From NCBI RefSeq assembly GCF_030063355.1, contig NZ_JASISZ010000009.1, positions 51,206-115,205 on the forward strand: a stretch of 64,000 bases of DNA, read 5' to 3'. Below, in pieces: positions 15,659 to 24,430 of this stretch (within the stretch, counting starts at the first letter, position 1; every line of letters begins with the position of its first letter). The DNA is from Streptomyces sp. PH10-H1 (lineage in GTDB: Bacteria > Actinomycetota > Actinomycetes > Streptomycetales > Streptomycetaceae). Both the position numbers and the translations under genes were made by a program. Below the pieces are notes generated by a model, which worked only from the letters and a program-made list of their open reading frames with translations, was not told where the DNA came from and did no database searches.

Positions 15659-17839
15659 ATGACTGACTCCCCCTCCGCGCTGCGTTCCGCGGCCGACACC
15701 GTTCTGAGCCGCCTCGTCGGTGACCCCACCGGCACCGCCCGGCTGCGCGAGGACCAGTGGCTGGCGGTCGAGTCGCTGGTGGCGCACGGCCGCCGGACGC
15801 TGGTCGTGCAGCGCACCGGGTGGGGGAAGTCCGCGGTGTACTTCGTGGCCACCGCCCTGCTGCGCCGGCGCGGCGACGGGCCGACAGTGATCGTCTCGCC
15901 GCTGCTGGCGCTGATGCGCAACCAGGTCGAGGCCGCCGAGCGGGCCGGCATCCGTGCCCGCACGATCAACTCGGCCAACACCGAGGAGTGGGACACCATC
16001 GAGGCCGAGGTCGCGGCGGGCGAGGTGGATGTGCTGCTGGTGAGCCCGGAGCGGCTCAACAATCCCGATTTCCGCGACCAGGTACTGCCCAAGCTCGCCG
16101 CGACGACCGGACTGCTGGTCGTCGACGAGGCGCACTGCATCTCCGACTGGGGCCATGACTTCCGGCCGGACTACCGCCGGCTGCGCACGATGCTGGCGGA
16201 CCTGCCGCCGGGAGTCCCGGTGCTGGCCACCACCGCCACCGCCAATGCCCGGGTGACCGCCGATGTCGCCGACCAGCTGGGCACCGGCACGGCGGGGACG
16301 GGTGACGAGGGCGCGCTGGTGCTCCGCGGGCCGCTGGAGCGCGAGAGTCTCTCGCTCGGGGTGCTCCGGCTGCCGGACGCCGCACACCGGCTGGCCTGGC
16401 TCGCCGATCATCTCGAGACCCTGCCGGGCTCCGGCATCATCTACACGCTCACGGTCGCCGCCGCCGACGAGATCACCGCGTTCCTGCGCCAGCGTGGATA
16501 CCCGGTGGCCTCGTACTCGGGCAAGACGGAGAACGCCGACCGGATGGCCGCCGAGGGGGACCTGCTGGCGAACCGGGTGAAGGCCCTGGTCGCGACGTCC
16601 GCGCTGGGCATGGGCTTCGACAAGCCGGACCTCGGATTCGTCGTGCACGTCGGGTCGCCGTCCTCCCCCATCGCCTACTACCAGCAGGTCGGCCGCGCCG
16701 GGCGCGGTGTGGATCATGCGGAGGTGCTGCTGCTGCCCGGGCGTGAGGACGAGGCGATCTGGCGCTACTTCGCCTCTCTCGCGTTCCCCAGCGAGGAGCA
16801 GGTGCGCCGCACCCTGGAGGTGCTGGCCGCCTCCGACCGCCCGGTGTCGGTCCCGGCGCTGGAGGCGCGCGTGGATCTGCGCCGCTCCCGGCTGGAGATC
16901 ATGCTCAAGGTCCTGGATGTGGACGGGGCGGTGCACCGCGTGCGCGGCGGCTGGACCGCCACCGGACAGCCGTGGGCGTACGACACCGAGCGGTACGCCT
17001 GGGTCGCGCGGCAGCGTGAGACAGAACAGCAGGCGATGCGCGACTACGCGACGGCCACCAGCTGCCGGATGGAGTTCCTGCGGCTCCAGCTGGACGACGA
17101 AGAGGCCGCGCCGTGCGGCCGCTGCGACAACTGCGCCGGTGCCCGGTTCGGCATCGAGGTCTCCCCCGCGGCGCTGGACGCCGCACGGGCGGCGCTGGGC
17201 CGGCCCGGCATCGAGGTGGAACCACGCAAGATGTGGCCGACCGGGCTGCAGGCGATCGGGGTCGACCTCAAGGGCCGTATCCCGGCCGGTGAGCAGGCCA
17301 GGTCCGGACGGGCGCTCGGCCGGCTCTCGGACATCGGATGGGGCAACCGGCTGCGTCCGCTGCTGGCCGAAGGCGCACCGGACCAGCCGGTCCCCGGCGA
17401 CGCGGCGGACGCAGTGGTGCGGGTGCTCGCCGACTGGGCCAAGGGGCACGGAGGCTGGGCGAGCGGCGAGGCCGACGCCCCGCAACGGCCCGTCGGGGTC
17501 GTCACCATCGCGTCCCACACCCGACCGCAGCTCATCGGCACCCTCGGCGCGCGCATCGCCGAGGTGGGCCGGATGCCGCTTCTCGGCCAGATCGCCTACG
17601 TGATGGACGGCGGACCCGGCCGGGTGCCGCGCAGCAACAGCGCGCAGCGGCTGCGGGCGCTGCACGGCGCGTTCACCGTCCCCGCGGAACTGGCCGCCGC
17701 CCTGGCCGCGACACCGGGCCCCGTCCTGCTGGTGGATGATCTCGCCGACACCGGCTGGACGCTGGCCGTCGCCGCCCGGTTGCTGCGCAAGGCGGGCGCC
17801 ACGGCGGTGTTCCCGCTGGTCCTGGCCGCGCAGGGGTGA
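15659..17839 (+). CDS. RecQ-family DNA helicase fused to a phosphoribosyltransferase-like domain
   Basis: A 726-residue protein from the ATG giving MTDSPSALRSAAD. The helicase core has Walker A RTGWGKS (about residues 51-57), the DEAH box VDEAHCISDWGHDFRPDYRR (about 154) and motif VI QQVGRAGRG. The RecQ-Ct zinc knuckle has Cys near 469 and PCGRCDNC near 485-491. In place of an HRDC domain, the last 130 residues hold a PRTase-like fold ending GPVLLVDDLADTGWT (about 686-700), which matches the PRPP-binding loop of type I phosphoribosyltransferases. The protein would unwind DNA 3' to 5'. The role of the PRTase domain is unknown. Confidence 0.9.
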   Translation: MTDSPSALRSAADTVLSRLVGDPTGTARLREDQWLAVESLVAHGRRTLVVQRTGWGKSAVYFVATALLRRRGDGPTVIVSPLLALMRNQVEAAERAGIRARTINSANTEEWDTIEAEVAAGEVDVLLVSPERLNNPDFRDQVLPKLAATTGLLVVDEAHCISDWGHDFRPDYRRLRTMLADLPPGVPVLATTATANARVTADVADQLGTGTAGTGDEGALVLRGPLERESLSLGVLRLPDAAHRLAWLADHLETLPGSGIIYTLTVAAADEITAFLRQRGYPVASYSGKTENADRMAAEGDLLANRVKALVATSALGMGFDKPDLGFVVHVGSPSSPIAYYQQVGRAGRGVDHAEVLLLPGREDEAIWRYFASLAFPSEEQVRRTLEVLAASDRPVSVPALEARVDLRRSRLEIMLKVLDVDGAVHRVRGGWTATGQPWAYDTERYAWVARQRETEQQAMRDYATATSCRMEFLRLQLDDEEAAPCGRCDNCAGARFGIEVSPAALDAARAALGRPGIEVEPRKMWPTGLQAIGVDLKGRIPAGEQARSGRALGRLSDIGWGNRLRPLLAEGAPDQPVPGDAADAVVRVLADWAKGHGGWASGEADAPQRPVGVVTIASHTRPQLIGTLGARIAEVGRMPLLGQIAYVMDGGPGRVPRSNSAQRLRALHGAFTVPAELAAALAATPGPVLLVDDLADTGWTLAVAARLLRKAGATAVFPLVLAAQG

Positions 17840-18033
17840 CGAGTATCGACGTTTGAGACGACGGGTGGGATCTATCCGACGGACAGGTATATACCGGCCA
17901 GAAGCTTCGGGCGCCCGTTGCCGCTCGCAGTCGCGGGGGGAAGAATTGGCGGCGGATCCCCTTCCGGCTCATCGAGCCCCTGACCGTCGTGCGCCTGCGC
18001 CCGGTCGCCGGGTGCATCCACGAAGGGAGGAAC

Positions 18034-18624
18034 GTGAGCCTCGGTTTCGCTCCGGAGACCACCACCCGTGCCTCCTCCCGACTCTCCCGCAGTCTGGAAC
18101 CAGCCGAATGGACGGCGGCGGGAATCCCCTTGCTCGCCAATCCGCGTGATGTCGTCAAGGACCTGCACTCCCGGCATCTCCCGGCCCCGACCACCGCCGT
18201 AGTCGCGGTCTTCGATCCGCAAGGGCGGCTCACCGCCAGCGCCTCGTTCACCGGCAGGGCCGGAGTCGTCGACGGATGGGAACACCGCAACGCGATCCTT
18301 GCCAACCTGCGCCGCGTGCTCCCGCACGATCTGCGGCGGCGCACACCGGTGCGGACCGCGGTGCTGCTGGTGTGCCGCGACGGCGCCCCCGGCTGGACCG
18401 AGCGGGACGGCGCCTGGATGTGGGGCCTGCGCGACGCCTGCACGCTGCACGGCCTGCGCTGTGGCGCGTACGTCACGCTCACCCAGGACGGCTGGCATGT
18501 GCTGGGTGAGAACCGCGCCGGCCGCACCCCGAACTCCACGCCGTGGTCACAGCGGCCGGGCGGCGCAGCGGCCCTGCGCCCACGGGGGGCACCGGAGGCG
18601 CTGCGCCGCACGACGGCTCGTTGA
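18034..18624 (+). CDS. Conserved hypothetical protein
   Basis: A 196-residue soluble protein. The GTG start is preceded by a strong AAGGGAGGAAC site, which rules out an earlier in-frame ATG. The N-terminus has EPAEWTAAGIPLLANPRDVV. The middle contains TTAVVAVFDPQGRLTASASF, then VRTAVLLVCRDGAPGWTERD, and a Trp-rich GAWMWGLRDACTLHGL. The alternating beta/alpha pattern resembles a small alpha/beta fold that might bind a nucleotide or protein. I recognise it only as conserved in Streptomyces. It follows recQ by about 190 bases on the same strand and converges tail-to-tail with the next gene (stops directly adjacent). Confidence 0.75.
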   Translation: MSLGFAPETTTRASSRLSRSLEPAEWTAAGIPLLANPRDVVKDLHSRHLPAPTTAVVAVFDPQGRLTASASFTGRAGVVDGWEHRNAILANLRRVLPHDLRRRTPVRTAVLLVCRDGAPGWTERDGAWMWGLRDACTLHGLRCGAYVTLTQDGWHVLGENRAGRTPNSTPWSQRPGGAAALRPRGAPEALRRTTAR

Positions 18625-19284
18625 TCAGGCCTTCTCGGCGAGCGGCCCATCGATCAGCCCGTGGTCGCCGCACACGATCAGCAGCGTCCCGGCGCGGGCC
18701 AGCGCGGTGGGCAGCCCCAGCGCGGTGGTCCCGTCGGTTCCGCCGTTGACCGCGACGACCACGACCGGACGGCCGGCGGCGCGTTCGGCCGTGATGCCGG
18801 CATAGAAGACGTCGTCACCCGCGTCGTGCTGCGACCAGTAGGACGCGTCGCCGAAGGACAACTCGTGTGCGGCCCAGGGATGGTGATCACCGGTGGTGAG
18901 CACCAGGATCTCGCCGGGGGCGCGGCCGGTGTCCAACAGCAGGTCGACCGCCTCGTCGGCGGCGTCGATCGCACCGCCGGCCGAGGCCGGGATGAGCTGG
19001 ATCTGCGCTGTGGCGACTGCGGCCCCGGTCTCGCCCGGCGAACGCGGAGCCGGCGGCGGCGCAGCCGTGACCGTGGCAGAAGCCGTCGTGGCGGGCCCGC
19101 GGGCCGGGCCGGGCCGGCCGGGACCGGCGTTGGGCGCATAGCCGCCGCGCGGAGGCGCGGGGCGGGGTGTAGGACGGGGACCGGGGACCGGACGGGGGGT
19201 CGACGCGCTGCGGCCTGCGGCCGGAGTTGAGCGGGGACCCGGGACACTCTCGTGAATCTGAGGCTCCTCGGGGATGAGAGGCAT
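18625..19284 (-). CDS. Hypothetical protein with UvrD-like C-terminal domain
   Basis: A 219-residue protein starting at MPLIPEEPQIHESV. The first 90 residues are Pro/Arg/Ala-rich and disordered. Residues from about 95 on (TAQIQLIPASAGGAIDAADE, then PGEILVLTTGDHHP, DVFYAGITAERAAGRPVVVV, AVNGG and LLIVCGDHG) resemble the 2A/UvrD_C_2 domain of superfamily 1 helicases, where a DVFY...GLERPVVVLCVNG...LVVCGD pattern is familiar to me. No Walker A or B segment exists, so it is not a helicase itself. The similarity is by eye and needs a profile search. It lies just downstream of rnhB on the same strand. Confidence 0.65.
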   Translation of the reverse strand: MPLIPEEPQIHESVPGPRSTPAAGRSASTPRPVPGPRPTPRPAPPRGGYAPNAGPGRPGPARGPATTASATVTAAPPPAPRSPGETGAAVATAQIQLIPASAGGAIDAADEAVDLLLDTGRAPGEILVLTTGDHHPWAAHELSFGDASYWSQHDAGDDVFYAGITAERAAGRPVVVVAVNGGTDGTTALGLPTALARAGTLLIVCGDHGLIDGPLAEKA

Positions 19285-19331
19285 GGGCTGATGTCTATCA
19301 AATACGCCGCGGTTGCGCAGCGGTGGGGTGG

Positions 19332-20018
19332 TCAGAAATTGAAACCGAGCTGCTCCCCAGCGTCCGCGGGGGCCCGGACCTTCTTCAGGTGCCGCCAGCG
19401 CGGCAGCGCGTCGAGGTACGCCCAGGACAGCCGGTGGTGCGGCGTGGGACCGAGTTCCTCCAGGGCCGCGCGGTGTACGGGCGAGGGGTATCCGGCGTTG
19501 TCGGCGAAGCAGAACGGGACGTGGTCCGCGCCCAGTTCGGCCATCGCGGCGTCGCGGTGCACCTTGGCGATCACCGAGGCGGCGGCCACCGCGACACACG
19601 ACTGGTCACCCTTGATGACCGTGCGCACCCGCCATGGCCCGCCGAGGTAGTCGTGCTTGCCGTCGAGGATCACCGCGTCCGGGCGCTCCGGCAGTCCCTC
19701 CAGCGCGCGTACTGCCGCCAGCCGCAGGGCGGCGGTCATGCCGAGGGTGTCCACTTCCTCCACGCTCGCGTGGCCGAGGGCGTAGGAGGTCACCCAGTCG
19801 GCCAGCAGCGCGGCCATCTCCGTCCGGCGCCGGACGGAGATCAGCTTGGAGTCGGTGAGTCCTTCGGGCGCGCGGCGCAGACCGGTGACGGCCGCGCACA
19901 CCGTGACCGGGCCGGCCCAGGCACCACGTCCCACCTCGTCGACGCCTGCGACGATTTTCACGCCGAGGGTGGCGCGCAGGGAGCGTTCGACGCTGTGAGT
20001 GGGAGGTTCATACGGCAT
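19332..20018 (-). CDS. rnhB: Ribonuclease HII
   Basis: A 228-residue RNase H2-type enzyme that removes ribonucleotides from RNA:DNA hybrids. The chosen start gives [14 protein letters not shown], matching other Streptomyces RnhB proteins; an in-frame start three codons upstream is possible. Catalytic residues are visible: Asp and Glu in [16 protein letters not shown], Asp in [11 protein letters not shown], and the downstream Asp in [12 protein letters not shown]. It is followed by the UvrD-C-like gene after about 45 bases and may be co-transcribed with it. Confidence 0.93.
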   Translation of the reverse strand: MPYEPPTHSVERSLRATLGVKIVAGVDEVGRGAWAGPVTVCAAVTGLRRAPEGLTDSKLISVRRRTEMAALLADWVTSYALGHASVEEVDTLGMTAALRLAAVRALEGLPERPDAVILDGKHDYLGGPWRVRTVIKGDQSCVAVAAASVIAKVHRDAAMAELGADHVPFCFADNAGYPSPVHRAALEELGPTPHHRLSWAYLDALPRWRHLKKVRAPADAGEQLGFNF

Positions 20019-20042
20019 GGCGCCCACCAGGTTACTCCCCTG

Positions 20043-20649
20043 TCAGGGGCGAAGCAGCGGGAGCATCACATGATCCACCACATCGGCCATGTCCTGCTCG
20101 CCGATCCGGCGGTCCCCCATCTTGGCGCGGTACATCATCAGCGCGGGCGCCACATCCGCGACGATGGCCTCGGCACGCACCGTGCCCCGGGTGATCCCGC
20201 GCCGTACGACGGCGAGGATGAGTTCCTTGCCGGGCTCGATCACACCCTGGATGATCAGGTCGACGAAGGGCTGGGCGGCGGCGTGGTCGCATTCGTCCAG
20301 AACGGGCCCGCAGTGCGATGCCGCCCTGCGAGTACATCGCCTCCCGCATCCGCATGACCAGGCACGGCAGATCCTCGCGGAGGGCTCCGAGGTCCGGCGG
20401 ATCACCGATCTGCGGCAGCCCGAGCCGTAGCGCGTCGGCGACCAGCGCCCCCTTGGACGGCCAGCGGCGGTAGACGGCCGCCTTGCCCGTCTGCGCGCGC
20501 GCCGCGACCCCCTCCATGGTCAGCCCGCCCCAGCCGACCGCCCCCAGCTGTTCCAGAGCCGCGTCGAGGATCGCGCGTTCGAGGACCGGCCCGCGGCGGC
20601 GCGGCAGGACCGGCCGCGCTCCGGACACGATTTCCCGCGAAGTACCCAT
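20043..20649 (-). pseudogene. TetR-family regulator interrupted by a single-base frameshift
   Basis: The N-terminal part starts at the ATG giving MGTSREIVSG, with GGAGG seven bases upstream. It holds a normal TetR helix-turn-helix (LTMEGVAARAQTGKAAVYRR followed by WPSKGALV) and runs to about GGIALRA. A different frame then continues with VLDECDHAAAQPFVDLIIQG, a regular TetR ligand-domain helix series ending MLPLLRP. Removing one base from the GGGCCC run at 20304-20309 restores one continuous reading of about 200 residues (GIALRAVLDECDHA). The cause is either a real inactivating insertion or a sequencing error in a GC homopolymer. Confidence 0.75.
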
Positions 20650-20676
20650 CGGCAAACCTCCGTTGAAGCCCGTAGC

Positions 20677-20690
20677 GAACGGCGTCGTTC
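20677..20690. promoter_or_regulatory. TetR-type operator candidate
   Basis: GAACGGCGTCGTTC is an inverted repeat with GAACG/CGTTC arms, located about 28 bases upstream of the frameshifted TetR gene. It resembles the ACG-N-CGT operators of many Streptomyces TetR autoregulators. Confidence 0.4.
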
Positions 20691-20856
20691 ACTACATCAC
20701 CGATAGGGGATCGTCTGCGACGAGTCCGGCCGGAGGACCGGGCGCTTCGCCATGTTCGGCGCCATCACAGCGACCGGCGGTACGGCCTCACTCGTGTACG
20801 GGTTCATCCGGGCCGCCGTCTCCGGCTGTCCTGACGGCCCATACCGCAGTGTGCGA

Positions 20857-22536
20857 TCAGTCCAGGCCGTCGGTGTCGATGTGCAGGGCCCGCCGGGCGT
20901 CCCAACACGGGGTGGCGCTCACCAGCGGCCGGTCCGCCAGGATCGAACGGGCCCGGGCCTCGCTGAGACTCGTGGCATACCAGGGCTCGCCGTTGTCGAG
21001 TTCCTGCTCGATCGCCGACAGCGCACAGGAACGCATCGGCTCGGGGAGCCGGTCCAGGGCCGGCACCGCGTCGGCGGACAGGGTCCGCACATACGCCAGG
21101 TCGATCCCCTGCGTGCTCCGGTAGTGGTTCACCTGCTGGTCCGCGATGAGTCCGTCGGGCGAGACGAGGCCGAAGGCGAGCACGCCGACCGCGACACTCG
21201 CGGCCACCGCGCGCGGCAGCCAGCGTGCCCCGAACACCCCGGCGACCATGATCATGAAGATCACGACGCCGAGCCACAGCTCGATCCCGGCCACCGAGAT
21301 CCGCAGCCGGGTGAGCCCGTACGCGTCGACGTACAGCTGCATCCTGCGCAACGCGGAGACGACGACGACCAGTGCGAGCGCGCACAGCGTGCCGAGCACG
21401 GACCGCACGAGGAGCCGGTCGCGCGTGCCGCCGCGCGGCGCCCAGCGCAGCGCGAGCGCGATCACCACGAGGGTCAGGACCGTGGCCCACAGCAGCTGCC
21501 AGAAGCCCTGCCGGGCGTACTCGGCATAGGTCTGACCGGTCTCGCTGAGCACCTTGTCATACCCGCCGAAGAGCACGGTGAGCTGTACCGCGTTGAACAC
21601 GGCGAAGAGCGCCACGAGGACGATGAGCGGCAGCGCCCATTCCGTGCGGCCCCGCGCGCGGCCCGGCGACGTCTCGATCCGGTCCCAGCGGCGGGGCGCG
21701 GCAGCGGTGCGGGCGGCGGCCAGCGCGCCCGCCAGGCCGAAGGCGAAGTACAGGAAACTCAGCGGGTTGCCGCTGACGGACACATCGGGCGTCAGATCGC
21801 CGAGGAGACTGGCGAAGGCCGCGTCGGCTCCCGCGAAGAGCGCGCCGAAGACCACCAGGAGCCCCACGGCCACCGCGGTCGTGCGCAGTACCGGCGCCCA
21901 GCGTTCCCGGCTCTGCTTGCCCGCCGCACGGGCCCGGATCTCGCGCACCGCCCAGCCCACTCCGGGTCGGAGCGCGTTGCCCCACATGCCGACCGCGCCG
22001 AGTGCCACACCGAGCCAGCTGCGGCCGCCGTGCAGGGCGAGCGAGCCGAGGGCGAATGCCGTGGCGATGGCCAGGAACGTCGGCCATCCGGCGTCACGCA
22101 GCGCGGGAACAGCCAGCAGGCCGATGCCGCCGACGGCCCAGAGCAGCGTCCAGGGGCGGATCCGGCGGCCGACGGCCCGGGCCGCCACCGCGGCACCGGC
22201 GGTGGCCGGTACCGCGATGATCAGCAGGTTCAGACCGAGGCCATCGCCCAACAGCATCGCGCACAGCACAGCGGTGGCGAGCGCCGCCCAGATCACCGGA
22301 GGACGGATGGATCCCGGGTCCTTCGGCCGGCTGTCGAACAACCACTTGGGCGGTGGCAGCGGCGCGGGCGGGCGGTACGGGTTCCAGGACCCCTGAGAAT
22401 GCGACGGGTGCTGCGGCAGTCCCCGCGACGGCCCCGTCGGCCGTGGGACCGCGTACGGGTCGCTACGCAGAACCGGCGCGTTCGGCCGGTCGGAAACAGG
22501 CCGGTCGGAAACGGCATCGGACGGTGTATCGGACAT
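20857..22536 (-). CDS. Multi-pass membrane protein, DUF4153/DUF4173-like
   Basis: A 559-residue integral membrane protein. The N-terminal 90 residues are cytoplasmic and proline-rich (RPTGPSRGLPQHPSHSQGSW). About a dozen hydrophobic helices follow. Family-typical segments include SFLYFAFGLAGALAAAR, LPLIVLVALFAVFNAVQLTV then LFGG, and YAEYARQGFWQLLWATVLTL, which mark DUF4153/DUF4173 proteins. A soluble C-terminal tail follows (RTLSADAVPALDRLPEPMRS, ending with WDARRALHIDTDGLD). The function is unknown. The ATG chosen gives MSDTPSDAVSD and has GGAGGGGG upstream. It stands alone between two regulatory gaps. Confidence 0.83.
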   Translation of the reverse strand: MSDTPSDAVSDRPVSDRPNAPVLRSDPYAVPRPTGPSRGLPQHPSHSQGSWNPYRPPAPLPPPKWLFDSRPKDPGSIRPPVIWAALATAVLCAMLLGDGLGLNLLIIAVPATAGAAVAARAVGRRIRPWTLLWAVGGIGLLAVPALRDAGWPTFLAIATAFALGSLALHGGRSWLGVALGAVGMWGNALRPGVGWAVREIRARAAGKQSRERWAPVLRTTAVAVGLLVVFGALFAGADAAFASLLGDLTPDVSVSGNPLSFLYFAFGLAGALAAARTAAAPRRWDRIETSPGRARGRTEWALPLIVLVALFAVFNAVQLTVLFGGYDKVLSETGQTYAEYARQGFWQLLWATVLTLVVIALALRWAPRGGTRDRLLVRSVLGTLCALALVVVVSALRRMQLYVDAYGLTRLRISVAGIELWLGVVIFMIMVAGVFGARWLPRAVAASVAVGVLAFGLVSPDGLIADQQVNHYRSTQGIDLAYVRTLSADAVPALDRLPEPMRSCALSAIEQELDNGEPWYATSLSEARARSILADRPLVSATPCWDARRALHIDTDGLD

Positions 22537-22724
22537 GGGACCCCCTCCCAGCCGGCGCCGCCGCGGAGTAGGGAACGGGCGGCCCGGCGTAGTGTCAGCG
22601 CGTGCCGTGTCCATGATCAACGCGGCGGCGTGGCCCACGTTATGCCCTGCTCAAGCGGTACAGCGATCGGTGCCGCCGTTGCAGCAGTTCTGTGACGTGG
22701 GAGGGGGCGGCGAGGGTCTCAGGC

Positions 22725-23648
22725 CTACGGGTCTCCGGCCGCCGCGGGCTCCGCGGCCCACGTCGGGAGCGGTTCGGTGCGCTCCAGCCATTCGCGCGGC
22801 GGCTGCCCGGTCGGCCGGGAAGCGACGATGCCGCCGACGATCGCACAGGTGGTGTCCACATCACCACCCGCCTTGGCCGTGGTCCAGAACGCCTGTTGGT
22901 AGTCGTCCAGATGCCGCGCCGCCGCCCACAGCGCGAACGGCACGGTGTCATGCGCACTGGTGCGCCTTCCGCAGCCGAGCACCGCCGCCACCGTCGCCAC
23001 GTCCGCGTAGTCGAGCAGATCGCGCGCACGCCGTATCCCGGCCTTCACCGCGCTGGTCGGCACCAGGTCCAGCACCGCGCCCAACAGTGCCGAGGGGTCC
23101 TTCGGACCGTCCGGATCGGCGACCAGCGCCGCCATGGCCGCGACGGCCATCGCGCCGACCACGGCCTCGCGGTGCTGGTGGGTGGTGTACGCCGAGATCT
23201 CGGCCTGGTGTGTCGCCTGCTCGGCATCGCCGGCGTACCAGGCGCCCAGCGGAGCGACCCGCATGGCGGCCCCGTTGCCCCACGAGCCCTGGCCGTTGAA
23301 CAGGCCTGCGGCCAGTTCGCGCCAGTCGGCGCCCTCCTGCCGGATCAGCCGCAGCATGCGGTTGACGGCCGGGCCGTAGCCACGGTCGAAGTCATGGTGC
23401 TCCGCGAAGGACAGCGCCAGGGCGTCCTGGTCGATGCGGCCGTGTCCGGCCAGCACGGCCAGCACGGAGCAGGCCATCTCGGTGTCGTCGGTCCACTGCC
23501 AGACGCCGGGCGGCAGCCCGCCGCTCTGAAGGGCGCTGTAGTTGGAAGGGACAAAGAACTGGGAGCCGAGGGCGTCGCCAACGGCCAGCCCGCGCAGACT
23601 TGCCAGGGCGCGGGAGGTGCTTTCGGTGTCAACTGGGTGAGCGGTCAT
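22725..23648 (-). CDS. ADP-ribosylglycohydrolase-family protein
   Basis: A 307-residue all-helical ARH-type hydrolase with the binuclear magnesium ligands visible: GLAVGDALGS, WTDDTEM, GNGAAMRVAPLG and GGDVDTTCAIVGGIVA. Members remove ADP-ribose from proteins or small molecules, or act on related N-glycosides (DraG-like). No ADP-ribosyltransferase gene is nearby, so the substrate is open. The ATG giving MTAHPVDTES was chosen; a longer start 39 bases upstream is possible. It is the second of two genes on this strand, about 55 bases after the histidine phosphatase gene, and may share its transcript. Confidence 0.87.
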   Translation of the reverse strand: MTAHPVDTESTSRALASLRGLAVGDALGSQFFVPSNYSALQSGGLPPGVWQWTDDTEMACSVLAVLAGHGRIDQDALALSFAEHHDFDRGYGPAVNRMLRLIRQEGADWRELAAGLFNGQGSWGNGAAMRVAPLGAWYAGDAEQATHQAEISAYTTHQHREAVVGAMAVAAMAALVADPDGPKDPSALLGAVLDLVPTSAVKAGIRRARDLLDYADVATVAAVLGCGRRTSAHDTVPFALWAAARHLDDYQQAFWTTAKAGGDVDTTCAIVGGIVASRPTGQPPREWLERTEPLPTWAAEPAAAGDP

Positions 23649-23704
23649 CGCGTCGGAAACTCTGACATCGTGCCTGATCCGGGTCAATCACCCTGTGCGC
23701 AAAC

Positions 23705-24373
23705 TCACCTGCGAAATCCGTCATCCGTCATCGGGTCGGGGAGCCGCCACCGCTCGAAGGGCCGGTCGAGCGTGTAGCGGCCCGAGGGACCGATGAGCAG
23801 CGCGCGGGTCTCGGCGTTGCCCGGGTTGGACAGCGACTCGAACTCCTCCACCGTCCAGTGGAACCATCGCATGCAGAACAGCCGCATGGTCAGGCCATGA
23901 GTGACCAGCAGGACGTTCGGTGGGAAGTCCGCCTTGTCGAAAGCCCGGTAGAGGGTTTCCAGGAACGCACCCACCCGGTCGTACACATCGGCGCCTGACT
24001 CGCCCTGTGCGAACCGGTAGAAGAAGTGCCCATAGGTGTCCCGGGCCTTGCGCTGCCGCTGGACGTCCTCGACATCCTGCCAGTTGCCCCAGTCCTGCTC
24101 ACGGAGCCGGGGCTCCTCCATCGCGTGCGTCAGCGCCGGGTCGAGGCCGAGTCCGCGGAAGGTCTGCCAGGTGCGGCGGTAGGGCGACACGAATGCCTGC
24201 ACCGGCTCGTCACCGAACAGTTCTCGCAAGCGCTCCCCCGTCACGGCGGCCTGCTGCCAGCCGGTCGCGGTGAGCTCAAGGGCATGGTCCGGCACCCTCT
24301 CGTAGATGGTGTCGTCGGCATTGCCTTGAGACTCTCCGTGCCGGATCAGCACGATGTGGCGAGGTCGGCCCAT
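23705..24373 (-). CDS. Histidine phosphatase (phosphoglycerate mutase-like)
   Basis: A 222-residue protein starting MGRPRHIVLIRHGESQGNAD. The RHGES motif carries the phospho-accepting His. The second catalytic His is in LLVTHGLTMRLF, with the acid residue likely in EEPRLREQDWGNWQ. The family includes mutases and broad-specificity phosphatases. The nearest type appears to be the phosphatase-like group, not glycolytic GpmA, because the mutase-specific insertions are absent. The substrate is unknown. Confidence 0.85.
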   Translation of the reverse strand: MGRPRHIVLIRHGESQGNADDTIYERVPDHALELTATGWQQAAVTGERLRELFGDEPVQAFVSPYRRTWQTFRGLGLDPALTHAMEEPRLREQDWGNWQDVEDVQRQRKARDTYGHFFYRFAQGESGADVYDRVGAFLETLYRAFDKADFPPNVLLVTHGLTMRLFCMRWFHWTVEEFESLSNPGNAETRALLIGPSGRYTLDRPFERWRLPDPMTDDGFRR

Positions 24374-24430
24374 GCTGATCACCCTATTCCCAGGCCGGAT
24401 CCCGGGCGCGCCGGTGCGACGACAACCGGC

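Noticed and set aside
20752..22695. Forward frame of 647 codons rich in Arg/Gln/His
   Set aside because: It is antisense to the multi-pass membrane protein, has no family motif and shows the typical composition of GC-rich shadow frames.
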